Shown here in pieces: positions 48,552 to 56,721 of a DNA stretch of 64,000 nt. The stretch's first letter is position 1; each line of letters begins with the position of its first letter. The DNA is taken from contig JAFVZI010000014.1 in NCBI GenBank assembly GCA_017508245.1, positions 124,001-188,000 on the forward strand. Direction: 5' to 3'. A program made the position numbers and the translations under genes. Under the pieces are notes generated by a model, which did not search any database, was not told where the DNA came from, and worked only from the letters and a program-made list of their open reading frames with translations. The DNA comes from Helicobacteraceae bacterium (GTDB lineage Bacteria > Campylobacterota > Campylobacteria > Campylobacterales > Helicobacteraceae).

Positions 48552-48640
48552 AGAAAGGTGTCCGAGTGGTTGAAGGAGCACGCCTGGAACGCGTGTAAGG
48601 TGAATAGCCTTCGAGGGTTCGAATCCCTTCCTTTCTGCCA
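48552..48640 (+). tRNA. tRNA-Ser (GGA)
   Basis: An 89-base type II tRNA. The acceptor arms AGAAAGG and CCTTTCT pair. The anticodon loop CTGGAAC carries GGA. There is a long variable arm, a T-loop GGTTCGAATCC and an encoded CCA. Its 3' 23 bases recur, degenerate, at 51071-51093. Confidence 0.96.
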
Positions 48641-48694
48641 TAGATTTAACTTTCAAATCTTAAATCATTACTTACAATATTTTAAATATCTATA

Positions 48695-48782
48695 CATTGT
48701 CTTGCAGGGTGAGTACTCATTGTCTTGCAGGCTGAGAATTTCCGACTGCGAAACGAGAATTTAACTCTTGAAATGAGAATTT
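48695..48782 (+). repeat. Short direct repeats upstream of the HNH gene
   Basis: CATTGTCTTGCAGGNTGAG occurs twice at 48695-48713 and 48718-48736 (23-base period, one mismatch). GAGAATTT then occurs three times at 48734, 48755 and 48775, spaced 21 and 20 bases, i.e. two helical turns. The arrangement is operator- or iteron-like. Related GAGAACTTT/GGGAACTTT motifs lie near 50985-51010 at the other end of the island. Confidence 0.6.
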
Positions 48783-48905
48783 GGGACAACTAAAATTCAA
48801 AAGTCGGACAGTGAAAGTAAAATATATGACCGTTTTTGTCATTGTAAAATTGTAAAATATAATATGTTCTATTTTTATGGTAACCTGAAGAAAAAGGAGT
48901 TGGGT

Positions 48906-49808
48906 ATGGGTTATGAATATGGTGATGCACAAAATATTGCTGTCAGATGTTTTTTAAATCAATTTTCTAAGAATTTTGAATATTTTAATGAATCTCATAA
49001 AAATCAAACTCTAGAGTATTTTGATTGCAAATGCCCATACACCGATGTTGAATTAACTTCGGCTAATATGGTTAAAGACCATGTAATTCCTTTTAATAAA
49101 AAGAGTTGTGGACTGCACGTATTTGGTAATGTATTAATTGTTGATAAAAAAGCCAACAGTGATAAATCATCAAAAAGTCTTGAGGAATATTTAAAAAATT
49201 ATCCTGAAAGATTGCAAAAAATAAAAGAATTTATTAAAGTAACAGGATATTTAGAAATTCACGAAAAATATCAACAATATTTGCGTGAAACTTGTAATAA
49301 ATTATATGATGAAATTGGTGATACAATTAAAAAACGATGTGATTATTTTCAAATTAAACATTTAAGAAGCAACCCAAACATGGTAACTTCAACACCAAAA
49401 ACAAAACAAATATTTGTTTCTAAAAAAGTAGCAATATCACAAAATCCTCAAAACAGAATAATTGATGCACTTGATAAATCTGAGATTAGTGATATTTGTT
49501 GCAAGAATAATTTTATAATTAATGGTGATTTTACAAAAGCTAAAAGAAACAAAACGGGAAAATATTGGGCAAATCCAAACAAAAAACTTCTTTTAAATGA
49601 TTGGAAGATCGTATTGGAAGATAATCTAAATAAAATTCTATATTGTTTTGAAGTTCCACAAAATGCAATTATGAAAGACAATGTTAAACATCGAAAAGAC
49701 AAGACTGATTTGATAGATATACAGATTTATTGTGATGATAATACTTTTACTGATAGTCGTAGCGGTATATCTTTTGCAAAGTGGCTAGTAAAAACAATTA
49801 ATTACTAA
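48906..49808 (+). CDS. HNH-family endonuclease-like protein
   Basis: A 300-residue protein from the ATG at 48906, with AAGGAG six bases upstream. FDCKCPYTDVELTSANM followed by VKDHVIPFNKKSCGLHVFGN and VLIVDKKANSDKS forms an HNH/His-Me finger: D-H, then H and N, with a K/N-rich end. The C-terminal 170 residues are basic with no recognised domain. It may be a stand-alone nuclease of a restriction or defence cargo; no methylase is nearby. The AGATTCT heptamer is absent from this gene, unlike its surroundings, which suggests import. Confidence 0.72.
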   Translation: MGYEYGDAQNIAVRCFLNQFSKNFEYFNESHKNQTLEYFDCKCPYTDVELTSANMVKDHVIPFNKKSCGLHVFGNVLIVDKKANSDKSSKSLEEYLKNYPERLQKIKEFIKVTGYLEIHEKYQQYLRETCNKLYDEIGDTIKKRCDYFQIKHLRSNPNMVTSTPKTKQIFVSKKVAISQNPQNRIIDALDKSEISDICCKNNFIINGDFTKAKRNKTGKYWANPNKKLLLNDWKIVLEDNLNKILYCFEVPQNAIMKDNVKHRKDKTDLIDIQIYCDDNTFTDSRSGISFAKWLVKTINY

Positions 49809-49818
49809 AGGAATTATT

Positions 49819-50247
49819 ATGCTAGGTGCAATAATTGGTGATATTGCTGGAAGTCCTTATGAGTTTGATGATTACAACATCAAAACAACAGATTTTCCTT
49901 TGTTTTCGGAAGAGTTAGAGATTACTGACGATACAATTATGACTTTAGCATTTGCACAAGGTTTAATGAACGGCAAAAAAAGAACTGCTTTCTTATCTGC
50001 AAAAACTACATTAAGCAAACGCTCTTATATTAATTGCAAAGGGGAATATACCTCGTATATCCTCCCATTTTTTACAAACTTCACAATAGAATCCATCACT
50101 ACTAGCCAAATTAGCGACTTTATGTTATACCTCAATGATAAAAATCCAAAAATTATTAATAAAATCATAGATAGATTAAGTCACATCATTAATTGGAGCA
50201 TTAAAGAATATAATCTCGCAATCACTAATCCAATCAAAAAACATTAA
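49819..50247 (+). pseudogene. Chimera: ADP-ribosylglycohydrolase N-terminus joined to integrase core-binding domain
   Basis: The first ~52 codons (MLGAIIGDIAGSPYEFDDYN; ITDDTIMTLAFAQGL) match the start of ADP-ribosylglycohydrolases. The remainder (LSKRSYINCKGEYTSYIL and SDFMLYLNDKNPKIINKIID) matches the SAM-like core-binding domain of tyrosine recombinases. The most likely origin is a deletion that removed the rest of the glycohydrolase and the integrase start. AAGGA precedes the ATG, so the hybrid may still be made. It stops where the integrase changes frame. Confidence 0.75.
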
Positions 50248-50846
50248 AAAACTAAAGATTGACAATGCAAGAGAGAGATTTTTAAACAAAGAGGAAGTAG
50301 CAAATCTCTTAAATGTGGCAAAAGTCATTCAAATAAGGAAGTGTATTGTTTCTTTGTTTTAGCCTTTTCCACAAGAGCGAGGCTCAATAGCATTAGGAAT
50401 ATAAAGCTAGAAGATATTGACTTTATAGACAATACCATTAAAATGCAAGACTTTAAAAACAACTCTAAATATACTGCATTTCTCACGCCATTAGCAAAGC
50501 AGCCATTGCAAGGGTGCAAAGAAAATATAATTTTTAAAACGCCAGAGCGAACGATTGCCCGCAATATGCAAGGGATACTAAAAGTCTATTTAATCAAGGG
50601 CTAGATTCTAAAGATAGAAAAACATTTTGTTATTCGTTGTTTTATTCTCTTGGATTTAATCAAGGGCTAGATTCTAAAGATATAAAAACAAATGGTGATA
50701 AAACACCAAAAAAATCGGTATTGATAATCGCCATACTTTACTCTAATAACTCTTATTTTAGAATTTTTCCATCTGAGCAGGTCGCCCTAAAAAGCTATAA
50801 ACCTTACTTAATAACTTTTATTTTGGAGTTTTTCATCTGCTTCTAA
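50248..50846 (+). pseudogene. Remains of the tyrosine recombinase catalytic domain
   Basis: The integrase continues in shifted frames: KKLKIDNARERFLNKEEVAN just after 50247, then STRARLNSIRNIKLEDIDFI from 50341 with the first catalytic Arg. The C-terminal part is duplicated and broken, and the H-x-x-R box and tyrosine cannot be found. The fragments resemble the XerH/XerT-like recombinases of Helicobacter. Confidence 0.7.
50588..50690 (+). repeat. 37-bp direct repeat with 29-bp spacer in integrase debris
   Basis: Positions 50588-50624 and 50654-50690 match in 36 of 37 bases. The offset is 66 bp, the same as the repeat in the decayed gene at 12.0 kb. Confidence 0.9.
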
Positions 50847-51070
50847 AAATGCGGAGCTTTATCAAAATATTTTGCTTATGTGGTATCTGCCATATAAAAC
50901 ATGTTGACAATTTTGGCTTTACGCAAAATTACTTGACTGATTATAATATAATGTGATCTTAAGCTTTTATCTTGCTGAATTGAGAACTTTTGTCATTTGG
51001 GAACTTTTAAGGGGACTCTTGTAATTAAAATATTATAAAACACTATAAATAGGTTTATTTGATAATTTTA

Positions 51071-51093
51071 TTCCAATCCCTTTTTTTCTACCA
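51071..51093 (+). other. Degenerate attachment site (copy of the tRNA-Ser 3' end)
   Basis: TTCCAATCCCTTTTTTTCTA plus CCA aligns to the last 23 bases of the tRNA (48618-48640) with 19 matches. Three of the four differences are transitions toward A/T. Confidence 0.6.
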
Positions 51094-51183
51094 GAATCTC
51101 ACAAAGTATTTATACTTAATACAAAAATAAAAGATTAAATAAAAATACAAGAGTTTTATAAGCGATATTGCCTAGAATGCGTT

Positions 51184-51299
51184 TTGACATTCTTGATAAG
51201 ATACTTGAGAACAAAACTAAATAGATTTTAAAATGCACTATCTTTTGGCATTCTTGATATGGCATTTGAGAATAAAATAGAGAGATTGCCCAAGATGCA
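51184..51299 (+). repeat. Two imperfect tandem repeats, 61-base period
   Basis: Units 51184-51237 and 51245-51299 both run TTGRCATTCTTGATA, then YTTGAGAAYAAAA, and end ATGCA. The tail of a third unit (TTGCCTAGAATGC, near 51169) precedes them. They lie just upstream of a small toxin-like ORF. Confidence 0.65.
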
Positions 51300-51347
51300 A
51301 ATAAGCATAGAGTAAATATAAATTTGAAAATATGAGGTGAATATTTT

Positions 51348-51425
51348 ATGAAAGATTTGGCTTTGAATGCGGTTTTAAGCTTATTGATAGCAATTTTATA
51401 TCTTTCAATTCATCACTATAAATAG
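51348..51425 (+). CDS. 25-residue hydrophobic peptide, candidate type I toxin
   Basis: The ORF encodes MKDLALNAVLSLLIAILYLS followed by IHHYK: one membrane-spanning segment with a basic end. A strong ribosome site (GAGGTGA) lies upstream. GCTTTGAATG inside the ORF (51360-51369) is exactly complementary to CATTCAAAGC after the stop (51437-51446). The latter overlaps a 10-bp hairpin (51442-51451 with 51458-51467). Such long-range pairing and 3' hairpins are typical of type I toxin mRNAs such as AapA or Hok/Fst. No antisense RNA promoter has been proved here. Confidence 0.45.
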   Translation: MKDLALNAVLSLLIAILYLSIHHYK

Positions 51426-51441
51426 ACTAAAAGCTCCATTC

Positions 51442-51467
51442 AAAGCATAAAGAAAATTTTATGCTTT
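51442..51467 (+). terminator. 10-bp hairpin after the small peptide ORF
   Basis: AAAGCATAAA and TTTATGCTTT pair with a six-base loop. No T run follows on the plus strand, so it is either a Rho-independent-like end or a structural element of the small mRNA. Confidence 0.5.
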
Positions 51468-51942
51468 CACAAACGCAACAATATTGATTCTATTTTGACA
51501 AACAAGCATAAATGCCAAATCTAATCAAGCATCAAGCTATCGTCATTGATTAATAAAATTTGAATATTACAAATTTTATTAGATAGTTTTTCTATGAATA
51601 GTTTTGTTCTAGTGCTAAAATCATAGATAATGTTAATAATCTCATCTTTATATTTTTTATTAATTTCTAAGATTTCTAACAATGTTAATAGTTTTGTCGT
51701 CATTATAAGATTCTAGTCGCCTCATAATCCCATCTTTTATATGTTTATTTTTCTCAAAAGCTATAATATCGCTTTTAGGTTTTTATATTGAGATATTAAA
51801 TCAAATACCGAGATTGTAGCGGTATTTGCAAGATTCTCCAGCATTTATACCAAAGAATTGCATCAAAAATAAGAATCTACAAAATGCAGAGATTCTATTA
51901 TTTTCTCCTATGTGCGTTATAGAAGATTCTAGACCAAAAATT
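51468..51942. other. Probably decayed coding DNA, no assignable gene
   Basis: The longest minus-strand ORF (51703-51521, 60 codons) ends in ICNIQILLINDDSLMLD, loosely like the DDG region of family 2 glycosyltransferases. Upstream in the same frame are at least four stops. It may be the relic of a glycosyltransferase that followed the membrane-protein gene. The evidence is weak. Confidence 0.3.
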
Positions 51943-53472
51943 CTACTTTAAAGCTATACTTCTTACCTTAAAGATAAATGCATAAGATTGATTTATATCA
52001 TTTTTTGTATCTTCACTTAGATTCCACCACGGAGTAAAACCTCTGTATGTAAAGCTGTATTGTTCTTTTGGCACAACTATATCAATCCCATACCCCAAAT
52101 ATTGCACATTATAGGTTTTCATAATTTTTCCATAAAGCAATTCTTGCTTGCCTTTGTACGCATCCTTTGCATCACTTACTAGATTGACTAGATTATTCCA
52201 TTTTGAATTTAAATCATAATAACAATAATAAACATAACAAAAATAAGACACAGAAATAGCAAAAATAATATATTGAATCTTTTTATTTGCTAGATAATTT
52301 GTACTCAAAATCACGATAATGGCAATTAGAAGTATCACGCAAAGAGAGCGAGAGCGAAAAGGCAGATTTAGAAGCTGAAATGTGCTTAAAATACTCAAAA
52401 AATAGCAAAATAGTAAAATAGCACAAACCAAAAATCTGCCATCCTTGCTTTTGGCATAAACATAAATAAACATTGCAAAAATCATCAAATACGCAAAAAC
52501 TGGAAGTTCTATCAAGATTAATAAAAACAATATTATTGATACAAGCAAAATCAGAAATCTAAAGATTTGATTTTTTATTTGATACCAAAATGCGTATATA
52601 AAGGCGATGATAAATGAAAAAATAGGGAAAAAGATGGGGTTTTGATTGAGTGCATTTGTCAAAACGACATTTAGCCTAGAGATGATTCCAAATAATCCAA
52701 GTGATAAAAAATCTCCAATGCTTATATAATCATATTTTATAGATTCAGCAAAGATTCTCGAATTTTGTCCAGGTGAAAAAAATAAGACACAAAATCCAAT
52801 AAAAAGCCCAGCAAGCCCTAAATAAAACCAAAGTGGAATAGATCTTTTTATCATAAATTTTAATACAATTAGATATAAAAATAAAATCAGTAAAAGTAAA
52901 GATGAAGTGCTTTCGTGCCACATACCAATGACAAATCCAAACATCAACATCAAGATACAAAAGCTTATATTTTTGATATTGCTATTTTTGCTGCTGCCCC
53001 CCCCCAATTTTATATTTTGTAGCATTTTTCTATATGGAATAAGAAACAATAAGCTTAAGCTAAATCCCCAAAGATAATTTAGGCTTCCACTTCCCCATAA
53101 AAAAACTTCTTCAAAGCTAAGCAACAATAATAACAATAGCAAAATTAGCGAAACAACAGCAAAATCAAATAAGTTATTTGGGAATCTTAAAAATAAAATA
53201 TAAAAGAATAAAAACAAAAAAATACAAGCGACAATCGCATTAAAAAAATCAAATAGATTCTGTGGAATCTGTGATAAATTTGATGAAAATAATAGCTCAC
53301 CAAGCCTAGAATTCCAATTTAAAAACACATCGATAGTATTTGTAATAGAGTCCCTATTTGATAGAATATAATTCCAATCATCACCTTGAGGTGGAGCATA
53401 TATATTCAAGAATAAAAAATGCAAAAATGTAAATAAACTAATAAGTGTAGTTTTGTAATTTATTCCAAACAT
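51943..53472 (-). CDS. Polytopic membrane protein (DUF6056/GtrII-like), phase-variable, ON in this copy
   Basis: A 509-residue protein with about 11-12 helices. A periplasmic-type loop after helix 1 carries the GDDWNYIL and NWNSRLGELLF motifs, like the acidic active-site loops of GT-C-type glycosyltransferases. A G9 tract (minus strand, 53005-52997) encodes LGGGSS at about residue 157 and is in frame here. Loss or gain of one G would truncate the protein at one third. It is the intact paralogue of the decayed gene at 11.7-13.2 kb. Sugar transfer to a surface glycan is inference. Confidence 0.75.
   Translation of the reverse strand: MFGINYKTTLISLFTFLHFLFLNIYAPPQGDDWNYILSNRDSITNTIDVFLNWNSRLGELLFSSNLSQIPQNLFDFFNAIVACIFLFLFFYILFLRFPNNLFDFAVVSLILLLLLLLLSFEEVFLWGSGSLNYLWGFSLSLLFLIPYRKMLQNIKLGGGSSKNSNIKNISFCILMLMFGFVIGMWHESTSSLLLLILFLYLIVLKFMIKRSIPLWFYLGLAGLFIGFCVLFFSPGQNSRIFAESIKYDYISIGDFLSLGLFGIISRLNVVLTNALNQNPIFFPIFSFIIAFIYAFWYQIKNQIFRFLILLVSIILFLLILIELPVFAYLMIFAMFIYVYAKSKDGRFLVCAILLFCYFLSILSTFQLLNLPFRSRSLCVILLIAIIVILSTNYLANKKIQYIIFAISVSYFCYVYYCYYDLNSKWNNLVNLVSDAKDAYKGKQELLYGKIMKTYNVQYLGYGIDIVVPKEQYSFTYRGFTPWWNLSEDTKNDINQSYAFIFKVRSIALK
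52997..53005 (-). repeat. G9 tract (C9 on plus strand) inside the membrane-protein gene
   Basis: Nine G on the coding strand in the loop encoding LGGGSS. The frame is currently open. Confidence 0.9.
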
Positions 53473-53570
53473 CTATCCCCCTCCCCTATTTTTTAGAGAT
53501 ATGATTATACAATATTCACTTTATAAAAAATGGCATGAAATATTTGCGAAATAGATAGGGGAGGGGTATT
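53473..53570. promoter_or_regulatory. Divergent promoter region with mirrored G-rich ribosome sites
   Basis: The minus-strand gene has TATAAT at 53509-53504 and GGGGAGGGGG just before its ATG. The plus-strand TonB gene has GGGGAGGGG just before its TTG start. The two G-rich sites form an inverted pair (ATAGGGGAGGGG) at the ends of the spacer. A TATAAA near 53522 could serve the plus strand. Confidence 0.5.
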
Positions 53571-55772
53571 TTGAAAAAAACTAGTATATGGTTTTTATTG
53601 TTAGCATTACAAGGTAGTGGTAACGAAATAAGCGATATAAATCTAGGGGAGATCACAACAACTGCAAACAAAACATCATCTCTTGTTTCAGAATCTGCAG
53701 GAAATATAAGTGTTGTAACAAAAAAGGATATTGCTAAAACTCCAAATGTAAAATTTAGCGATACCCTAAGAGGGCTAGAGGGTGTTTTTACGTCAAAAGG
53801 AAGAGGATTAGAAACATTTGATAGTGTAACCATAAGAGGAATTAGCGGTGGCACAAATGTATTAATAGATGGAGTTAGCATAAATGATATGAATAATAAT
53901 ACAAAAATGCTAACGAGTATGAATGCACTTGATTTAGAAAGAGTAGAAGTTATTCGCGGTCCTTTTTCAAATATCTATGGAAGTGGTGCACTTGGTGGCG
54001 TAGTAAATTTCATAACAAAAATGTATGATGAACTCACGATAAAGGCAAGTATTGGCTATGGGAATCCCTTTCAAGACCACAATGCACCACAAAATCTTGT
54101 GCGTGGATTTATCTCTTTAGGCGATGCTTATTTTGATAAAAAATTTAAAATCAAAGCCAGTTATGCTTTTAGCACATCAAAGGGATATGCAGCAGATGAA
54201 GCTTGGACTTCATCTACTGAAGGCAGTGTGAGTGGATACATACCGACAAAATCAAGCACAGGAACGTCAAGGTATATTGTTGGTGATATGGGAAGACAAT
54301 CTTATGGCACACATGATTTTAGATTGCAAAGTAAGCTAGATATAGGTGACAATGGGGAGCTTAGTGCGAGTTTTAATTATTCAAACTACAATTACAAGCA
54401 TATAGATCAAAAAACATTTTTATCTAAAGATGGCAAGGAATATTGGGGAAACAGCAGTGGTAGTGCAAATCAAAACGGAACTGTTGGAAATATGCCTTAT
54501 ACTTTTGTAGGTGGAATGGGAAATGAAGATTATAGTCAATTTATAGAATCTATAAAATATAAGCATTATTTTCAAGACCAAATATTAGAATTTAATATCT
54601 CTAGGCTTGATGGATTTGATTACTGGAATGGTCCAAATGCTGATGCAAGTCCATTTGGTGGAAGTGGAAAACAAACTTATACAAGACATCAAAAGAATAC
54701 ACTAGATTTATTTTATACTCTGGATTTAAACAAGAGTTTTATTCTATTGCTTGGAATGGATTATAAGCTGTTATCAATGGATATAGACAATAACTACATC
54801 GCTGATTGGCGATATATGAAATCTGCAAAAACAGGATTTGCAGGAAAAAGTGGTGGGGATTCTCATTTTATTGGTGCATTTGGTGATTTGAATATGAAAT
54901 TTTTAGATGATACATTTATCACTTCAATTGGCGGCAGGATTGATTATTGGATTGGAAATAATTATTATAATATAGATTCTAGTTGGTCAGGTCTTCCTAC
55001 AAAAGGAAATAAAAAGTTTGCATTTTCACCAAAATTATCCTTTAATTACAATTTGTTTCAAACAACATTATTCAAAGCGTCTATTGGTCAAGCCTTTAGA
55101 GTTCCTACGCTAAGTCAAATGTTTTCACAACATATACTAAATGATGGGACGAAAATACTTGGCAATCCAAATCTAAAGCCAGAAAATGCAACAAGTTTTG
55201 ATATAGGAATAGAGCAGAAAATAATCAACAATCCTATAAAAATATTTTATTTTTACACTCATTTAAGCAATGCAATCTATGGAGACAGTGTAAAAAATAG
55301 TTATCACAATGCAGGAAGTGCTAGGATACATGGGATTGAAATCGCATATAAAGAAAATTTAATCTATGATTTAAGTTTTCATATCACATATACTTGGACT
55401 AATTCAAAAATGCTAAAAAATAGTGTAAATGAAGCTAGTGTAGGCAAAAAACTGCCTGGGATAAGAGAACATAAAGCTTATGTAAATTTATATTATCAAT
55501 ACGATCATTTATATTCACAAGATTCTAAGTTTTATACGAGTTTGGAATATGAATTTGCAAGTAAAGCATACAATGCCAATAACTCAGATACGATAAAAAA
55601 TGTATATGGTGCAACGGATTCTTACTCTCTATTTAATTTTAGAATTGGAATGTATTTTAATAAGGATTTTAGCCTAAACTTTGATATAACAAATCTTTTT
55701 AATCACAAATATTATTCATATTATAAGGCACCGGGTAGAGCATTTTTCCTCAGCTTTAATTATGATATTTAG
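53571..55772 (+). CDS. TonB-dependent outer-membrane receptor (iron or other metal chelate)
   Basis: A 733-residue receptor with a short signal peptide (KKTSIWFLLLALQGSG). The plug domain has FSDTLRGLEGVFTSKG, VTIRGISGGTNVLIDGVSIN and VEVIRGPFSNIYGSGALGGV. A 22-strand barrel ends LFNHKYYSYYKAPGRAFFLS followed by FNYDI, with the C-terminal aromatic pattern. The start is a TTG preceded by AGGGG. It lies 10 bases upstream of a binding-protein gene and heads an ABC uptake operon. The ligand is not readable; an iron-siderophore or nickel chelate is plausible. Confidence 0.9.
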   Translation: MKKTSIWFLLLALQGSGNEISDINLGEITTTANKTSSLVSESAGNISVVTKKDIAKTPNVKFSDTLRGLEGVFTSKGRGLETFDSVTIRGISGGTNVLIDGVSINDMNNNTKMLTSMNALDLERVEVIRGPFSNIYGSGALGGVVNFITKMYDELTIKASIGYGNPFQDHNAPQNLVRGFISLGDAYFDKKFKIKASYAFSTSKGYAADEAWTSSTEGSVSGYIPTKSSTGTSRYIVGDMGRQSYGTHDFRLQSKLDIGDNGELSASFNYSNYNYKHIDQKTFLSKDGKEYWGNSSGSANQNGTVGNMPYTFVGGMGNEDYSQFIESIKYKHYFQDQILEFNISRLDGFDYWNGPNADASPFGGSGKQTYTRHQKNTLDLFYTLDLNKSFILLLGMDYKLLSMDIDNNYIADWRYMKSAKTGFAGKSGGDSHFIGAFGDLNMKFLDDTFITSIGGRIDYWIGNNYYNIDSSWSGLPTKGNKKFAFSPKLSFNYNLFQTTLFKASIGQAFRVPTLSQMFSQHILNDGTKILGNPNLKPENATSFDIGIEQKIINNPIKIFYFYTHLSNAIYGDSVKNSYHNAGSARIHGIEIAYKENLIYDLSFHITYTWTNSKMLKNSVNEASVGKKLPGIREHKAYVNLYYQYDHLYSQDSKFYTSLEYEFASKAYNANNSDTIKNVYGATDSYSLFNFRIGMYFNKDFSLNFDITNLFNHKYYSYYKAPGRAFFLSFNYDI

Positions 55773-55782
55773 AAGGTAGAAA

Positions 55783-56721
55783 ATGAAAAAAATCTTATTA
55801 ATATTATTGCCATTGCTATTATTTGGAGATTCTAAAATTGTAATAGAAGATTTTTTAGGAAATAAAACAATCCTAGAGAAGCCAGCACAAAAACATATAT
55901 TTCTTAGCTTTTGTGAAATGGTGGCAATGCTCGATATTTGGGATAATGCAGTAGGACTTAGTCAGCAAGTCTATAATACTCCACTTCTTAGAGCTTCTAA
56001 TCCGAATATAGATTCTATACCAAAAGTAGGTGGTGGTAGTGGCTCAAATCTAAATATCGAGGTATTAAAAAAGCTAAATCCTGATATAGTCGTAGTTTGG
56101 GCAGGAAAAAAAGCATCGATTAATTTTGTAAGAGAGAATGGAATAAACATTATTGCCTTTTATCCAAATAGTATAACTTCGTTAATTGCCGATATGCAAA
56201 CTATTTCAAAAGCACTTGGCAAAGAAAAATTATTTGATAAAAAAATACAAAAAGGCTATGAAATAATAAAGCTGATAGAATCTAAAAAAGAAAAAATAGA
56301 AACTAAAAAGACTGCACTTTATTTATGGAGCAAACCAAATGATATATCAGGTGGAGTTGGCATGATAGCTAGTATGCTTGATTTAATCGGCGTGGAGAAT
56401 CTAGGCAAAAATATCAATACAGATTCTATCCAAGTTAGCATTGAGCAAATCATAAAATTAAATCCAGATATTATTTTTATATGGGGAGCTGCGAGATTTA
56501 GTGTGCAAGATATTTTGGATAATAAACAATTGAAAAACATAAAGGCAGTGCAAAATAAAGCTGTCTATAAAATGCCTTTGTGGGATAATTGGGGACCTAG
56601 AATCTTAGAGACTTCATTGCTTGCTGCAAAACTTGCATATGAAAATTTATATAGCGATATAGACGTAGATAAAATCATTGGAGATTTTAACAAGGAGTTA
56701 TTTGGTATTGATGCAAGATAG
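55783..56721 (+). CDS. Periplasmic metal-chelate binding protein (FecB/CeuE type)
   Basis: A 312-residue PF01497-type binding protein with a signal peptide (KKILLILLPLLLFGDS). No lipobox cysteine follows, so it is probably soluble in the periplasm. Two lobes are joined by a long helix. LNIEVLKKLNPDIVVVWAG and IEQIIKLNPDIIFIWGAARF are the repeated family motifs. In H. pylori related proteins (HP1561/HP1562) carry iron or nickel complexes. It is followed by its permease with overlapping frames. Confidence 0.87.
   Translation: MKKILLILLPLLLFGDSKIVIEDFLGNKTILEKPAQKHIFLSFCEMVAMLDIWDNAVGLSQQVYNTPLLRASNPNIDSIPKVGGGSGSNLNIEVLKKLNPDIVVVWAGKKASINFVRENGINIIAFYPNSITSLIADMQTISKALGKEKLFDKKIQKGYEIIKLIESKKEKIETKKTALYLWSKPNDISGGVGMIASMLDLIGVENLGKNINTDSIQVSIEQIIKLNPDIIFIWGAARFSVQDILDNKQLKNIKAVQNKAVYKMPLWDNWGPRILETSLLAAKLAYENLYSDIDVDKIIGDFNKELFGIDAR

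Larger units (their letters stand above)
48618..51093 (+). mobile_element. Small decayed integrative island at tRNA-Ser
   Basis: The left boundary is the tRNA 3' end (48618-48640). The right boundary is a copy of it with 19 of 23 matches (51071-51093), all four differences in the copy. Inside are an HNH nuclease gene, an ADP-ribosylglycohydrolase/integrase chimera and integrase debris. This is the classic arrangement of an element inserted by a tyrosine recombinase at a tRNA gene. The loss of most cargo suggests an old insertion. Confidence 0.6.
50847..51347. other. Non-coding stretch at the right island end
   Basis: No credible gene. It holds TATAAT at 50942-50947 with TTGACA further upstream, GAGAACTTT-type motifs near 50985-51010, the tRNA-like site at 51071-51093, and two imperfect 54-base repeats at 51184-51299. 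Confidence 0.6.

Noticed and set aside
48695-48782. Short repeats near the tRNA as a CRISPR array
   Set aside because: Units are of unequal length with no spacer structure; an operator or iteron reading fits better.
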